Of a stretch of DNA of 64,000 nucleotides, positions 11,244 to 22,696 are shown in pieces. The position numbers and the translations under genes were made by a program. Below the pieces are notes generated by a model that saw only the letters and a list, made by a program, of their open reading frames with translations, did not search any database and was not told the DNA's origin. The DNA is from Podarcis raffonei (lineage: Eukaryota > Chordata > Lepidosauria > Squamata > Lacertidae). Within the stretch, counting starts at the first letter, position 1. Every line of letters begins with the position of its first letter. The stretch covers positions 33,780,001-33,844,000 of the forward strand of contig NC_070614.1 of assembly GCF_027172205.1 (NCBI RefSeq), read 5' to 3'.

Positions 11244-12148
11244 TCACATTTTCCCTCTGCTCATCAAGTGCTCCTTAATGTTCAGTTCAGGCCTCAAAAG
11301 AATAATGTACCATTTAGGGAAAAATATGCAGACCAGTAACGCAGCACTGGAGGCTATGATAGAAAAGGTTTCCACTGCTACCATGTATTTTCCCTTAGTA
11401 CTCAGATAGGCTGGAATAAAAGATAACCAAATACAGCAAAAGACCAACATGCTGAAAGTGATGAATTTGGCTTCATTGAAACTGTCCGGCAATTTCCTGG
11501 CTTTGAAAGCCACAGTGAAGCTAAGAATGGCCAGGAAACCAATGTACCCCAGGACACAGTAAAACATGGCAGCTGACCCCTCATTGCATTCCAATATAAT
11601 TTCATCAGTCATTGAATCCATGTCAGTATCTGGGAATGGAGGAGATACTGCTAGCCAAAGAGTACAAATGCCTATTTGAATAAGGGAGCAAAACAGAAGA
11701 ATGGAGTTGGTGAATTTCTTTCCCATCCATACCCTCATCCTGCTTCCTGGCTTTGTGGCCATGAAAGCAAGAATCACTGTAGTGGTTTTTGCCAACATGC
11801 TAGAAACTGCCACGGAGAAGATTATGCCAAAAGCAGTTTGTTGCAAGAGACATTTCACTTTCTCAGGTCGGCCAATGAATAGCAAAGCACAAAGAAAACA
11901 GAGCAAGAGGGAGACAAGCTGAGTGTATGTGAGATTTTGGTTATTTGCTTTGACTATAGGAGTGTGTTGGTATTTCACAAATGTTCCTAGCACCAAACCT
12001 GTGATGATAAAAAAGGAAAGAGTAGAAATGGATAAACTTAGCCCCAGAGGTTCTTCATAAGATAAGAATGTTATGACTTTAGGAATGCAAAACTCCTGGT
12101 CCTTATTTGGATAATAAACTTCTGGGCATGTAAAACAATGATCCATAT
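11244..12148 (-). CDS. V2R-B exon 6 (seven-helix domain)
   Basis: 905 nt from a TTTTCAG acceptor to TGA at 11246-11244. Has [38 protein letters not shown] and [10 protein letters not shown]. In the DTP motif D is H (QHTPIV), a change not seen in the other genes here. Confidence 0.9.
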
Positions 12149-15100
12149 CTGAAAAATAAAAAATAAATGTGGTTTTGATTTCTCAAATGCATTATAATAA
12201 TACCTTTATTCATTACTGTTGTTGTTGCTGCTGCTGCTGTTATTTTGTTGACAGTCTAGCAGACTTTTAATGGCTATAGATTTCTAACTGGTTCATGTTT
12301 ACATCCTGCCCACAGGCACACATATTTTCTTAAAATTTCATCTTCCAGAAAATGTTTTCACGGAAATCTAGAAAATTCATGTAAAGCTGAAATACAGAAC
12401 TTGATTCCTTATACCCTTATCACAAAATGTCATATCTCTTACCTGTTTGGTTTGAAACTTTTCCTTTTGGACATGGGATGCAATCATAACAACAAAAGGG
12501 CTCCCCTTCCTTTCCCCTCTTATTGTAACCGGGGTGGCAATTTTCATTACACAGAGAAAAGGGCAGTGCCTTTGCATAAATGAAAGAGAAGAATGTATAA
12601 TACTCAGAAATATGCAGATCACAATTTTCTGACTGGTTGATCCATTGGCTGTTAACACAATGTAATATTGTTCCGCATTACATTTTAGTCTGTTCCTTCT
12701 TCCCTACACCCCAGAATGAAGACGCAATACAAGGGGTATATAGTCATAACTTTATTTATGTAGCATGTTAGGGACCTACAGTTGGTGCAACTATAAGTTA
12801 TTTTTCTTTCAAGCCAGCATCCCTCTATTGAGAAGACTACTGAGCTAGACTCATGTTGTTACTTTACTAGGGCAACAACACTTTGGCTCAAGGATGATAA
12901 AGATGATTCATGCAGGAAGCATCCATGTTCTCCACTCTCCATAAGCTGGTCAGTGTTCAGAAGGATGAACCTCCAGGTACAAAGAAGATCCCACCAACCC
13001 TAGTCCTACAAGCTGAGTGGCAATGAGAAGTAGGCTGGCTATTGCCCTTAATCCAAAAGATGTATGGAAGTGCTCACCAAGGAATGCTGTCCTAAAGTCC
13101 CTCCCTGTTCACATTACTTGGTGATTCTGACAGAAGAAAATGCCAAACAAACTAATCAACCACCACACCCAGAATGAGGAGCACACCCAGATGGACCAGT
13201 AAGGAGCAGGTGAAAAAGGATGAGCCAAATGTCCAATCATGGATGAATGCAAAAAATCCTACTTTAGAGCTCAGTAAGAACTAACTAATCTTGTACCACG
13301 TAGAATGCTGGGGCAGAGGGCAGGGTTTGTTCTTCTCACTCTGAATACATTTCTTTGTAGCACTGATTACCATCGTCAAAAATGCATTGCTGCCTTCTAG
13401 TATGATAGGCACTATTAAGGAAGTGTATGCAGCTACAAGACCACATTCAAACATTTCCCCCCCCCCCTTATCTACTTATACCACTTCATCATTTTCCAGA
13501 AGTGTTCTTTCAATTACATTTTCCAAGTAGACTTAAGTGCAATATGTCAGGACCCTTTAGACCCTCTACTTTCTAGAGCAATAAATTAGCAGTATGCCAT
13601 TTCCAAACAAGGTCAATAATTAAAAGGGGCTCAATAATGCCTAAATGAACTGACTTTGCAGTTCAGTAATATGAATCTGACTTTGTTCAATGATCAGACT
13701 GATGATGTGGCAAACCAGTTTCTGAACTGTACCACTTCAGGCCAGATCACACTTATTCCTGACATCTAGTTTTCAACATGCAGTGATTTAATTTGTTCTC
13801 AATGTCAAGACTTCAGTCATGTGAGGTTCCACCTGCAATCTGCAGTAGAACAGTCCAGTCCATACACATACTTTACTATCTCATAAACAATATCCGAGAC
13901 CTTGGCCTCACCATTTATTTAGAATTTGAAGACTTCCATAAATGCCTGCATTCGGATCCTACCTGATTAAATTTGCTGTGCCACATGATAGCATCATCAT
14001 TAATGGTAAATACTTGGTGTTCAGGAGCCAAAGGATCCATTTTTCCAACTTTCAGTCGAATGAAGGATTGGTTTGGGAAAGTGACCCAGTTTATAATATC
14101 AAATCCAGCTATTTGTTCCCCATTATGGTCAAAGGAAACTTTGTCCCCAGAGCTGTTGTTAAATGAAATACGTCTCAGAAGATGATGAAGCTAAATTGAA
14201 AATAAGACAGAAGTACCCAGTGAAACGTATGGAAACAATTGATACTGCTAAGCAAATAGAGACCTAGTGAGTGACCACTGGGAGTCTAGTATACATATAA
14301 TTTATCAGTGTGATGGGTTTGTTATTTTTTAAAAAGAAATGAAGAATCACTTGTGAGATTGTAAATAAGATAAACTTGTAAATAAGGTATGTCCTTTTTG
14401 ACCTGCAAACATATGCACATCAGGGTTATTTCACAATCCTTATGCATGTTTACAATTAGTTTACAGCAGCTGTGAAAAAGGCAAAATGTTAGGAATCATT
14501 AGGAAATTGATTATAAAGTGTCATTACACAAATCAATGGTGTAACTACAGTTGGAATAATCTGCAGAGTTTTAGTTGCTTGTAAAGAGTTCAGAAATTGG
14601 AAACAAAATCAATGGTCTGGAGCAACTCCTCTGAAGGATACATTTTTGGTGAGAATTGGACAGATGGAGGAGGGAGAGGTCTGTGTGGAGTATTGCTGCA
14701 GCCAAATATATATTATGCATAGTCTGCTGAGGGCTTTACCTGCCATGACTGCTTATTCTGAAGGTTAACATAATTTCCATGCACCATTGCTTTAAATTTG
14801 GATGTGGATGATTGCAGAGTGTGCAAGGCATGAGCTGAAGCATAAACTCCATTGTAAATGCTATAGCTGTGGCCAGTCATGCTTCTTTCAAAAAAAGCCC
14901 CTGGAAGGCTCTCTAGCTTCTCTTCCCCGGTACAAATATTCTCATCCTCTTTGTCTGCAACCGAATTTGACCATGCACAGTTGAAAGATTGCTTCCAGAA
15001 TTCTCTTATAAAGCCATCACCTTTTATCTTTGTAGGGTTTACGCTCTGAAGAAATTTGGAGAATCCTGACACTTCACTGGAGTGAATAGTGAAGGACAGT

Positions 15101-17158
15101 GAACCATGGATGGCTTGAACATCCCAGTTCCTTTGATATGAAAATGATCCCAAGTCCATTTGGGCTGTCATAATCCAGACAATACCTTTTGATATATTTT
15201 CCGTGTAATTGAATTTTGGTAAAGACAGCCACCATCTTATTGCTGTTGTGGACTGCGTTTCTCCAAAGAAAACAAATGCATTAGCCTTGCTTTCCATAAT
15301 CATTTGATATATTTTCAACCCCTGCTTCAACATGTCCAGCATACTATCAATGAAAGATATTTTCATTTGCTTTTCTACAAAAGCAAAACAAATGCCATTC
15401 TGGGAAAACATTGGAAGCACAGCCTGAACAATTCGTTCTCCATTTTCATCATCTAAAACAAGGACCCCAATCCATGTCCAGTTGAAATGCAGCAGCAACT
15501 TGAGAATCCCCATGTACTGATGAGATGCATTTGGGACCATTTTATAAAAGGGAAATGCTTCACTTTCATCATTCATTGTTGGGGCACAGCCATAGATGAG
15601 CTAAAGGGAAGTGTGGAACAAGAGGAAGAAGAAAAAGAAGAAGAGGAGGAGGAAGAAGAAGAAGAAGAAGAAGAAGAAGAAGAAGAAGAAGAAGAAGAAG
15701 AGTGATGATACTATTGCTCAATAGTCAGCCTTGTTCCCAAATATCAACAAGTAAATATTGGTCATGAATGAGAAATTAAGGAACAGGAAATAGACCTCTT
15801 GTTTTGAAAATGGTATAAATACAAAGGCTATGATTATATTGGTTCAGGAGATCACACTAATCTAAAAGGGCACTCCCCTTCTCTTTACTATGGCACAATT
15901 AAAACATTTTTTTGAATAAACCATACAAATATTGTTTGATTTATTTATTAAATATATATACTACCCTACATCCAAATATCACAGGGCAATTTACAACACT
16001 TAAATCTGATTTTCAAACAGTAGCTAAATTCTGCCACTCAGTTTTCACAGATATAAAACTTAGCTTGGAAGACAATAGACATTTTAGGCTTCAATCTTTC
16101 ACCCAGTTTCTTGGTAGTAAGTCCCTTTGAACTCAGTGGGTCTTCTTTCCATCTGATGTGGCTAAACTGTGGTCTTACATATGTTGTTAGAATATCACTT
16201 CTGTCATCCCTGATCACTGGCCATTCTGGCTGCAGATGATGAAAGATGGTCCAACAACATCTAGATTACTTCTAATGTTTCCAATCACATTGTTAATGAC
16301 TTGTTAAATTTCTGCGTACTACTCGCCACACTGCCTACCTGTGGGATTTTGTAGATGCTTAACAGGGCTGCCAAGTTCATGGAAGTTTGAGAGTCCAGTC
16401 CCCCAATGACTGCTATCAGATTGCTCTGAGCATTACACATGAAGTTGGGTCTAAACCTTTCCTGTGCATAGATGAGATTCATGGTGGCATGGAAGGTCCA
16501 TCTTGCATTGAAATAGCTGTCATAGATGTGAAAACCCAATGTGGTATTGGGCAATATATGTGGGTTTTCATTTATCTCCTTTACCGCAAATGCCAAGGCC
16601 AGGATGTGCTGGTAGTTTTTAGTCAGTAAGCTACAAAGAGAGTGACATACTGCATCAGAGGGATATTCTGAAGTTAATACAATAATCATTACTGTCTTGT
16701 TTTCTCCTCAGAACAGAGAACCTTCAGAATCTTACATCACCTCAAATTGCTAAACATATTGTGCATGGGTGTGGAAATGCTGGGTCTGATACAGTAAGTG
16801 TATCAATGGCACTAAGATTAAGGTGATGTAAGAAAGTGACTCAGTGTGTCACAAAAGGAGAGAGAGAGGCTGAGGGGCACAGCACTGGGAAAGCAGTAAG
16901 ACCCAATGCAACTGGCCATCCCCTGCTCCTTCATGTTCAGTAAAAGAACATCATTACTGGGCTTGGTGGTATTCAGGGTGAGGAATGGCAAGTTTATTTC
17001 CATCCCATAACTATGCAATATCCAGTTCCAGTATGAAGGCATAGGAGCTTGTTAAAGCTAAGCAGGTCTGGGTCTGATCAGTGCCTAGATGAAAGACCAC
17101 TTAGGAACCATGATGTTGCTTTTGATTCTATGATGGAAGGAAGGCAGGAAATAAATTT

Positions 17159-17202
<44 letters not shown>

Positions 17203-17494
17203 CGCATGGGACTATCTGGATAAATTAATATTGCTTGTTTGGGAATTGAAGCATAAAAATGACTCCTTACGCAGGCTCCTCAACCACTGACTGGTGTGGG
17301 TGGTTTGTGAAGGCTATTGTGTCTGAAGTGATGAAAATCACAGAAGTGAGGCCACCAATGAGGATGTCACCTGGCTGACAATACTTGTGGATAATAGCAT
17401 AGGGGTCACTGTTGACGCATTTAAAAACATCAAAATGGCACATTGTGTGAGGCAACAGCAAGAGCAGCAGTGCCAAGATCGCCAACAGTCTCAT
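11244..17494 (-). CDS. V2R-B: complete vomeronasal type-2 receptor, six exons
   Basis: Minus-strand exons in order: 17494-17271, 16630-16339, 15600-14740, 14190-13963, 12569-12443, 12148-11244 (2,637 nt; 878 residues). Phases are 2-0-0-0-1 and all sites GT-AG. V2Rs are family C GPCRs of basal vomeronasal neurons; in vertebrates studied they bind peptides and proteins, couple through Galpha-o and signal to TRPC2. Domain order: signal peptide (about 1-19), two-lobed ligand-binding domain (about 30-535), cysteine-rich linker (536-600), seven helices, short tail ending RGKM. No stop, frameshift or missing cysteine was seen. Exon 4 has 76 codons, grouping B with C and F. The chosen ATG (17494) directly precedes a hydrophobic signal peptide; an in-frame ATG at 17548 with A at -3 would add 18 residues. 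Ligand unknown. Confidence 0.92.
12443..12569 (-). CDS. V2R-B exon 5 (cysteine-rich)
   Basis: 127 nt with [20 protein letters not shown] and [16 protein letters not shown]; acceptor GCAAAG, donor CAG/GTAAGA, phase 1 exit. Confidence 0.9.
13963..14190 (-). CDS. V2R-B exon 4
   Basis: 76 codons from [15 protein letters not shown] to IMWHSKFNQ, acceptor ATTTAG, donor CAG/GTAGGA. Three codons longer than in A and D1/D2. Confidence 0.9.
14740..15600 (-). CDS. V2R-B exon 3 (ligand-binding domain)
   Basis: 287 codons, starts LIYGCAP and ends NKQSWQ before GTAAAG. Its 3' splice site follows a long (CTT)n tract (15618-15702 on the plus strand), see the repeat entry. Confidence 0.9.
15618..15702 (+). 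repeat. (GAA)n tract serving as polypyrimidine tract of V2R-B exon 3
   Basis: Plus-strand GAA/GAG repeats about 85 bp long lie 18 bases from the exon 3 border. On the coding (minus) strand this is a CTT-rich pyrimidine run directly upstream of the acceptor CCCTTTAG. Confidence 0.85.
15930..16010. mobile_element. Possible LINE/SINE 3' tail in V2R-B intron 2
   Basis: TTTATTTATTAAATATATAT followed by CTACCCTACATCC and CACAGGGCAATTTACAAC, like the 3' ends of old reptile L2-type repeats read in reverse. Low certainty. Confidence 0.35.
16339..16630 (-). CDS. V2R-B exon 2
   Basis: 292 nt, acceptor TTTGTAG, donor CAG/GTAGGC. Encodes [33 protein letters not shown] and ends YKIPQ; first lobe of the ligand-binding domain. 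Confidence 0.9.
17049..17165 (+). mobile_element. 5S rRNA-derived SINE head
   Basis: GCTAAGCAGGTCTGGGTCTG followed by TCAGTGCCTAGATGAAAGACC closely tracks the 3' half of vertebrate 5S rRNA (internal promoter region through the GGATGGGAGACC loop), then a LINE-like tail with AAATAAATTTAA. It is a decayed 5S-headed SINE or 5S pseudogene, not a functional rRNA gene: the 5' half is missing. Confidence 0.65.
17163..17198 (+). repeat. (AG)n microsatellite
   Basis: Pure AG dinucleotide run of about 36 bp directly after the 5S-derived SINE tail, upstream of V2R-B exon 1's donor side. Confidence 0.9.
17271..17494 (-). CDS. V2R-B exon 1 (signal peptide)
   Basis: Starts [19 protein letters not shown], a clear signal peptide, then the conserved [10 protein letters not shown] motif of receptor N-termini. 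Donor GC/GTAAGG leaves phase 2. The frame is open upstream to 17599, so the start is not fixed by sequence alone. Confidence 0.85.
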
Positions 17495-19507
17495 CCAGAA
17501 TACGATTTTTCCCTTTACACACAGTTGTCCTAGTTTCTCAACTGTCATGATTACAAATGAGGTGATTTGATGCCTGAACTGGAAAATGTGAATCAGCACA
17601 AACCTGTCTATCCATCATTCCTAGTCTTGAATTTGATGTGGTTTATGCATCCTTTACAATATTGGCTAACAGTTTTGCTCAGAGCCAGTGAAATTCCATA
17701 GAGACTTTTTGAATAAAGATAATTGTTCATCAAACTTCCTTGGATAATTATGGTTGTGCATTCTGCTTCAAACTGGTGAAGAAAACATGTTTGTCACAGC
17801 TCAGCAAAAGTATGATTTTCTCATTCAGGGACCAGAACTAAGCACATGGCTGTGGGCCTCAAAAGAATGTTAAAACAATGCTGGCCAATTTCCTGATGTT
17901 GCTGAGCTACAACTCCCATCACCAACAGGGAGACCAATGAGCCAATACACTTCACTCAACGCTGGCCTGTGTGAGGATGTGGCCCCCAATCCATGTTGGG
18001 GGCAACTCCCCAACACAAGGTCAACTACCAGATTCCTATCAGGTAGAAGGTGGGCTGCCTGATGTGGGATACATGCCTAATCCACATGATGTAAGTGTGC
18101 CTTCAGTCAGAAGCGGAGCTAGCTGTTCTGGCACCTGGAGCAGTGCACATGCCATGCCCTGCGGGCAGGGCTCACCCCTCCCATGGAAGATACCCAGGGC
18201 GGACAGCACCTACTGCACCCCCTTCCTCTGCCAGTGCCTTCAGTTGCCCAACCCCTACTTTCTTGAGAACATTGCTCAGAAAGTTTCTTCAGGAGGGCCA
18301 AACCTTCACTTCGTTTGAGGCAGAAGGTACCATTACTTCCCACAAGAAAATATTAGCCACTCTCAGAATGCACCCCATCAGTGCCTCATGACTTGACTGC
18401 ACAAGCACAAATGGGAAAGTTTGAGGGGGCATGTGGTCAGCCAAATCCATGCAGTTTTCCTGCCCAGGCTGTAGCAACTCAAACAGATCCAGATGAAACT
18501 AAGATATTACCAAGGTTTGATTCAACTGCAGTATCAAGTTCAGAGAAAACATGAACAATTTCGCCATCAAAGTGGTTAGCAAATTTGTCACACATTCCTC
18601 TATCTGGGCAGGACATAAGAAGCCCATTTGCCACTCAGAACAGATCTTCTGGACATAATGGTGGCACAAAAGTAAACTCTCTTCACAGCCATCACTGCTA
18701 CCAGGTGCTGTTATGTGCCTCAAGCTGTGTTTTGTCATGTTTGCTTTGGGATTTGTGTCACCTGCACTCTGATGTCTAGTTCACTCCATAGACCCAAGGT
18801 CCTTGGGAAACAGTGGACCATTCCAAGCTCCATCATACTGGAGAAGGGCTCAGAAGAGTTCATCCCACTGTCCCATAACAAATACAGGACATCAGTGGGA
18901 GCACCAGCCGTAAGAACTAGAAATTTGCCAAGTGAAGTCTAGAATCCTTCTGATTCCAAAAGTCTTCTGGGGCAGACTACCTTAATGGTACCCTAGCCCC
19001 TGCAAGAAGAAGCAATCACAGTCAGTCCAAATATCACTAGGGAGTAATCTTTCCATAACAATGGGGAGACAGTCAAGCATACACACCCAATAACTAGATC
19101 ACTCCTAATCTGCCCTATAACAAAACAACAACACAAAGCAAAACAAAAGCAGATAAATTATATTGGGGAGACACTGACCTGTTTTCACTCCTTGTCAGCT
19201 TTACCAACCCTGCTTGTCATCTTATTGGGTCAAAACTGTGGAACTGTGGAGCGAGTGAGTGGAAACAGCTATTCCTGATCATTGTCTGCCAGCCAGCCAG
19301 CAAACTACAAAACCAGCCATGCTGATTGGACAGTCTCAGGATTGAGATGAGGGTGCCCACTTTCAAATTTTGTTTTGGTTTATGCAGAGCCTCTTATGTG
19401 GGTTGAAATACTCAAGGGCACTCCTTAGTGAGAGGAGGTAGTAGTAGTATGGAGAGGTGTAAGGGATTATATTGTGCAGATTAATAATCCCTTTAATTAA
19501 TTTATTT
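17495..19507. other. Intergenic region upstream of V2R-B
   Basis: 5' flank of V2R-B followed by non-coding sequence. 17872-17945 contains GCTACAACTCCCATCACCAA, a piece of a palindromic hAT MITE family also present at 29861-29999. 17960-19180 has only short unrelated open frames on both strands; I cannot identify it. Confidence 0.45.
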
Positions 19508-19990
19508 TTAATCAAAAACTACCTCATCTTTCTTTTTTAATGAGTTGTAGTGATCTAACATGGTTGGACATTCTAGGGGGCGGTGGAATAATTTTTCTCC
19601 TTCTATCAACCTTCTATCTTTATGGCTGAATTTGTATATGGCATGCAAAGAATGTGCCACTGCATAGACTGCATTGCAGACATTGTAGCTGCATCCAGTC
19701 ATGCTCATTTCAAACACACTTCTGGAAAGACTCTCCAGGTTCTCTTCCCCATTGAAAGTTTTATTCTGCTTCTTCTCTTAGTCCATAGACAATTCTAATG
19801 AACAGCTGAATGCCTGTTCCCAGAAGTCTTGGATAAAACCATCTCCTTTTGCCCAGGAAGGTTTTAGCATCTGCAGGAATCCTAATGACTGATATGAGTG
19901 TGCAACAAAGGATATAGACCCCTGAAAGCTTTATAAACCCCAATGTTTTGAGCAGAACACAGTGCAAAATAACACTAGGATGTAGCAATC
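19508..19990 (-). pseudogene. V2R relic G1: 3' half of exon 3
   Basis: Minus-strand remnant of the ligand-binding exon: RVWIATS, KGDGFIQDFWEQAFSCS, GEENLESLSRSVFEMSMTG and [18 protein letters not shown] are readable, but in more than one frame and with in-frame stops (for example after SLELSMD). The exon's normal end and splice donor are missing. No exons 1, 2, 4 or 5 are seen nearby. Confidence 0.8.
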
Positions 19991-20024
19991 CACACTCTAC
20001 TCAGAAGTGGCAAAGAGAAGAAGG

Positions 20025-20372
20025 GTGACACAAACAGCAACATTCTCACTATTTTTTATTGTGTCCTGGGTTACATGGGATTCCAAGCCATTTTCAGTTT
20101 CATTGTGGCCTTCCTAGCTAGGAAGTTGTCAGACAGTTTCAATGAAGCAAATTTCATTACATTCAGCATGTTGGTCTTCTGTAGTGTATGGTTGTCTTTT
20201 ATTCGCTCTTACCTGAGCACCAAGGGAAAGTTCATGGTGGCCGTGGAAATTTTCTCCAGCTTGGCTTCTAGTTTTGGCGTGTTACATTGTATTTTTGCCC
20301 CTAAATGTTAGGTTATTATCCTGAGACCATCCTTGAACAACAGGGAGCACCTAAAAAGAAGGTATATATAGG
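20025..20372 (+). pseudogene. V2R relic G2: 3' end of exon 6 (helices 5-7)
   Basis: Plus-strand remnant beginning in the helix-5 region ([17 protein letters not shown]) and running through [16 protein letters not shown] and [19 protein letters not shown] at 20309-20311 replaces the tyrosine of the KCYII motif; sequence after it (ILRPSLNNREHLKRR) is still recognisable. It lies about 35 bp from G1 and points the opposite way. Confidence 0.85.
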
Positions 20373-21188
20373 AACTGAAATATTTGAATATTGTAAAAAA
20401 GTCAGTGACCTTCGGAGAATTGAGGCATGGCAGATAATGTTGTAGCTTTAAGAAATATGGTTTATTCACCTATTTGCACCTTTAGTCTGCATGGAGGGAG
20501 TCCAGCAAGGTCATTTCAAGAGGGGCTTGTACCCCACAGTAGTGCAGCCCTGGAGCCCAAGGCATCTGTCCCAGCCAGCTCTGCAGCCAGCTTCTCGCAA
20601 AGATGAATCCCAGTCCTTCTTCCTCCTTATTCCTTCCAGCAACCCCTGCTCAAAACCTCTATGTTCCTGTCACCTTTTAGTCCTGTCTTTTTATTGTATA
20701 GCTGTATTTTTAGTTTTCTGAGTTGTTCTTCATAGTTTTCAATGTAAGTCACTTTGGGTCACACTGTGACCACACTAATTGGTTCTGATACCAATTAGTC
20801 AGTTCTTTTTAAGATAACAGGTGTGTCTTACTAATTTGTTGTGAATCTCAACAAACATATAACTACTTACTTCTCAACCTGAGCCTAAATAAGACCATTT
20901 TTTTTTTACTTTTCCAGAGCTTAATTATCTGGCAGTCAGGTAATGATGTCATAGCATTATAAATATATGATATGACCTCAAAAAACCTCCACTATTTTTG
21001 ACAATCCCCTTACTAATTCTCTGGCATTCAGATAATGCTGCCATAATATTACAGCAGAGCATATTTGACGATACATTAGCATAGAATCTAGATGATGCTT
21101 GAAACTTCGCCAGAGCATAGGTCTTGGGAACCATTCTAGGCCTCACTGTTTACCACTGTAATGGTGACTCAGGACTGATTGTAATCTA
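20373..21188. other. Intergenic, nothing recognised
   Basis: AT-rich sequence with only short open frames and no motif I can name on either strand. Confidence 0.4.
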
Positions 21189-21312
21189 CTGTATTTTTCG
21201 CTCCATAAGACATACTTTTTTCTTCCTAAAAGTAAGAGGATATGTCTGTGTGTCTTATGGAGCGAATGCATGGTCCTGGAGCCGAATTGCCCAGGGGCGA
21301 AAAGCAGATCAT

Positions 21313-21408
21313 GTCAGGAGTGCTCTGATGGTGTTTCCTGCTTGGCAGGGGGTTGGTCTCGATGGCCCTTGTGGTCTCTTCCAACTCTATAATTCTATTC
21401 TATGATTC
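21313..21408 (+). mobile_element. CR1 LINE 3' tail inside the mariner-like element
   Basis: GGCAGGGGGTTGGTCTCGAT, GGCCCTTGTGGTCTCTTCCA and the terminal ATTCTATG-type repeats are the signature of CR1 3' ends. Confidence 0.8.
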
Positions 21409-21756
21409 TTTTTTTCTCTTTTTTCTTTTGAAAGAGGGAAGTGGGTGTTGAAACAAAGCTGCTAATCGGCAAGCGATCGGGGAGGGAGATAAGGGAAGCT
21501 AGAGATAAAGGAGGCTGCCTGGGGGGGGGGGAGGAGGTAAAGACAGCAAACTTGCAAGGAGAGGAGACAGGAAGACTAAATCAATGAGGAGCGAAATTAG
21601 AAGAAAAGGAGGAGCAAAAAACTGCTCCAGCTAAGGAAAAGACACTAAGGCAAACAAGAGGGAAGGGCGTGTTGAAAGGAAGCAGCTGATTGGTAGGATC
21701 AGGAGAGAGATAAGGGACGTGATAAAAGAGTCTGCTTGGGAGGGGGGAGGTAAAAG

Positions 21757-22025
21757 TCCATGGATCCTCAGGATTTTTACATCTGGTCACCCCAAATTCA
21801 CCCCAAATTCACCATCAGATCACATAGCATGTCCATGGCTACAGCCTGCACCAAAAAAATCACGCACCCACTGTTGCATGGGGCCGCAAGGGTGCAAAAA
21901 CATGGTTACAAAGCATGGATCTACATGGATTCTCAGGATTTTTGCATTGGGCTACCCCAAACTCACCATCAAATCACATGTCTGTGACCACAGCATGAAC
22001 CACAAAAATCATACATCCAGTTTCG
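21757..22025. repeat. Two imperfect direct repeats inside the mariner-like element
   Basis: Units start CATGGATCCTCAGGATTTTT (about 21758) and CATGGATTCTCAGGATTTTT (about 21926); each continues with CACCCCAAA/TACCCCAAA and ATCACAT. About 170 bp apart. Confidence 0.7.
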
Positions 22026-22466
22026 TTCAGAATATTATTTTTCTTGTTTTCCTCCTCTAAAAACTAGGCGTGTCTTATGGTCAGGTGTGTCTCATGGAGC
22101 GAAAAATACGGTATACTGAGTTCTATCAAACATGTTTGTTTCTACTGTAGTGTCTTGCACAATGCAATACTCCTGGGAGAGCTTTTCAGACATTTAATTA
22201 TGACAAATTATTAGGCATCCTCACTCACATTGCCAAATCCCAAGTGTGTCTCTCTGTGTATGTTTTAAATGAGATATCAGGCAAAGTCAATAACAATCTA
22301 AAAGCTGTTATATAATATGTCAGTGTCATTTGGTGCTACAATGATGAATTATCTGCTGCAGTCTGTTCATTGGGAAATCTTTTTTTAATGTAAAGGATCT
22401 AATGCCACTTTTTCAACCAGTTTGAAACTGGATAATAAGACATTCTGCATCAAGACATAGGCAAAG

Positions 22467-22696
22467 ATGACAGGGGTGTTTCTTTTCCTGTTGCTCATCC
22501 TGTCACTGCAGCTGCCTCAGACTGAGTGCAAGGCACCCACTGTTATGTGTGACATGGCAAATCCCTTCCAGCTCCCATACCAGTATTACAAAGCAGGAGA
22601 CATTACCATTGGAGCAATTGCAGCTTTGTATGGCTGCATATTTGATGACATATCATTCAGTGAACATCCAACAACCAAGTTTGTAGATGGACTTTT
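22467..22696 (+). CDS. V2R-C exon 1 (signal peptide)
   Basis: ATG followed by [20 protein letters not shown], a signal peptide with likely cleavage near residue 20, then [11 protein letters not shown]. Donor TT/GTAAGG, phase 2. A TATATAAT run lies near 22309, about 150 bp upstream, a possible TATA element. Confidence 0.88.

Larger units (their letters stand above)
21189..22111. mobile_element. Mariner-like DNA element (non-autonomous), about 0.9 kb
   Basis: Inverted ends CTGTATTTTTCGCTCCATAA at the left and the reverse complement of CCGTATTTTTCGCTCCATGA at the right, flanked by TA on both sides. No transposase frame. The left end is followed by an inverted copy of itself (to about 21270), making a hairpin, and the interior holds a CR1 3' tail and two ~190-bp direct repeats (from about 21757 and 21920). 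Confidence 0.6.

Noticed and set aside
17960-19180. Cluster of short open frames on both strands upstream of V2R-B
   Set aside because: None has a known motif, frames overlap in opposite strands, and codon content looks non-coding; left as unassigned.
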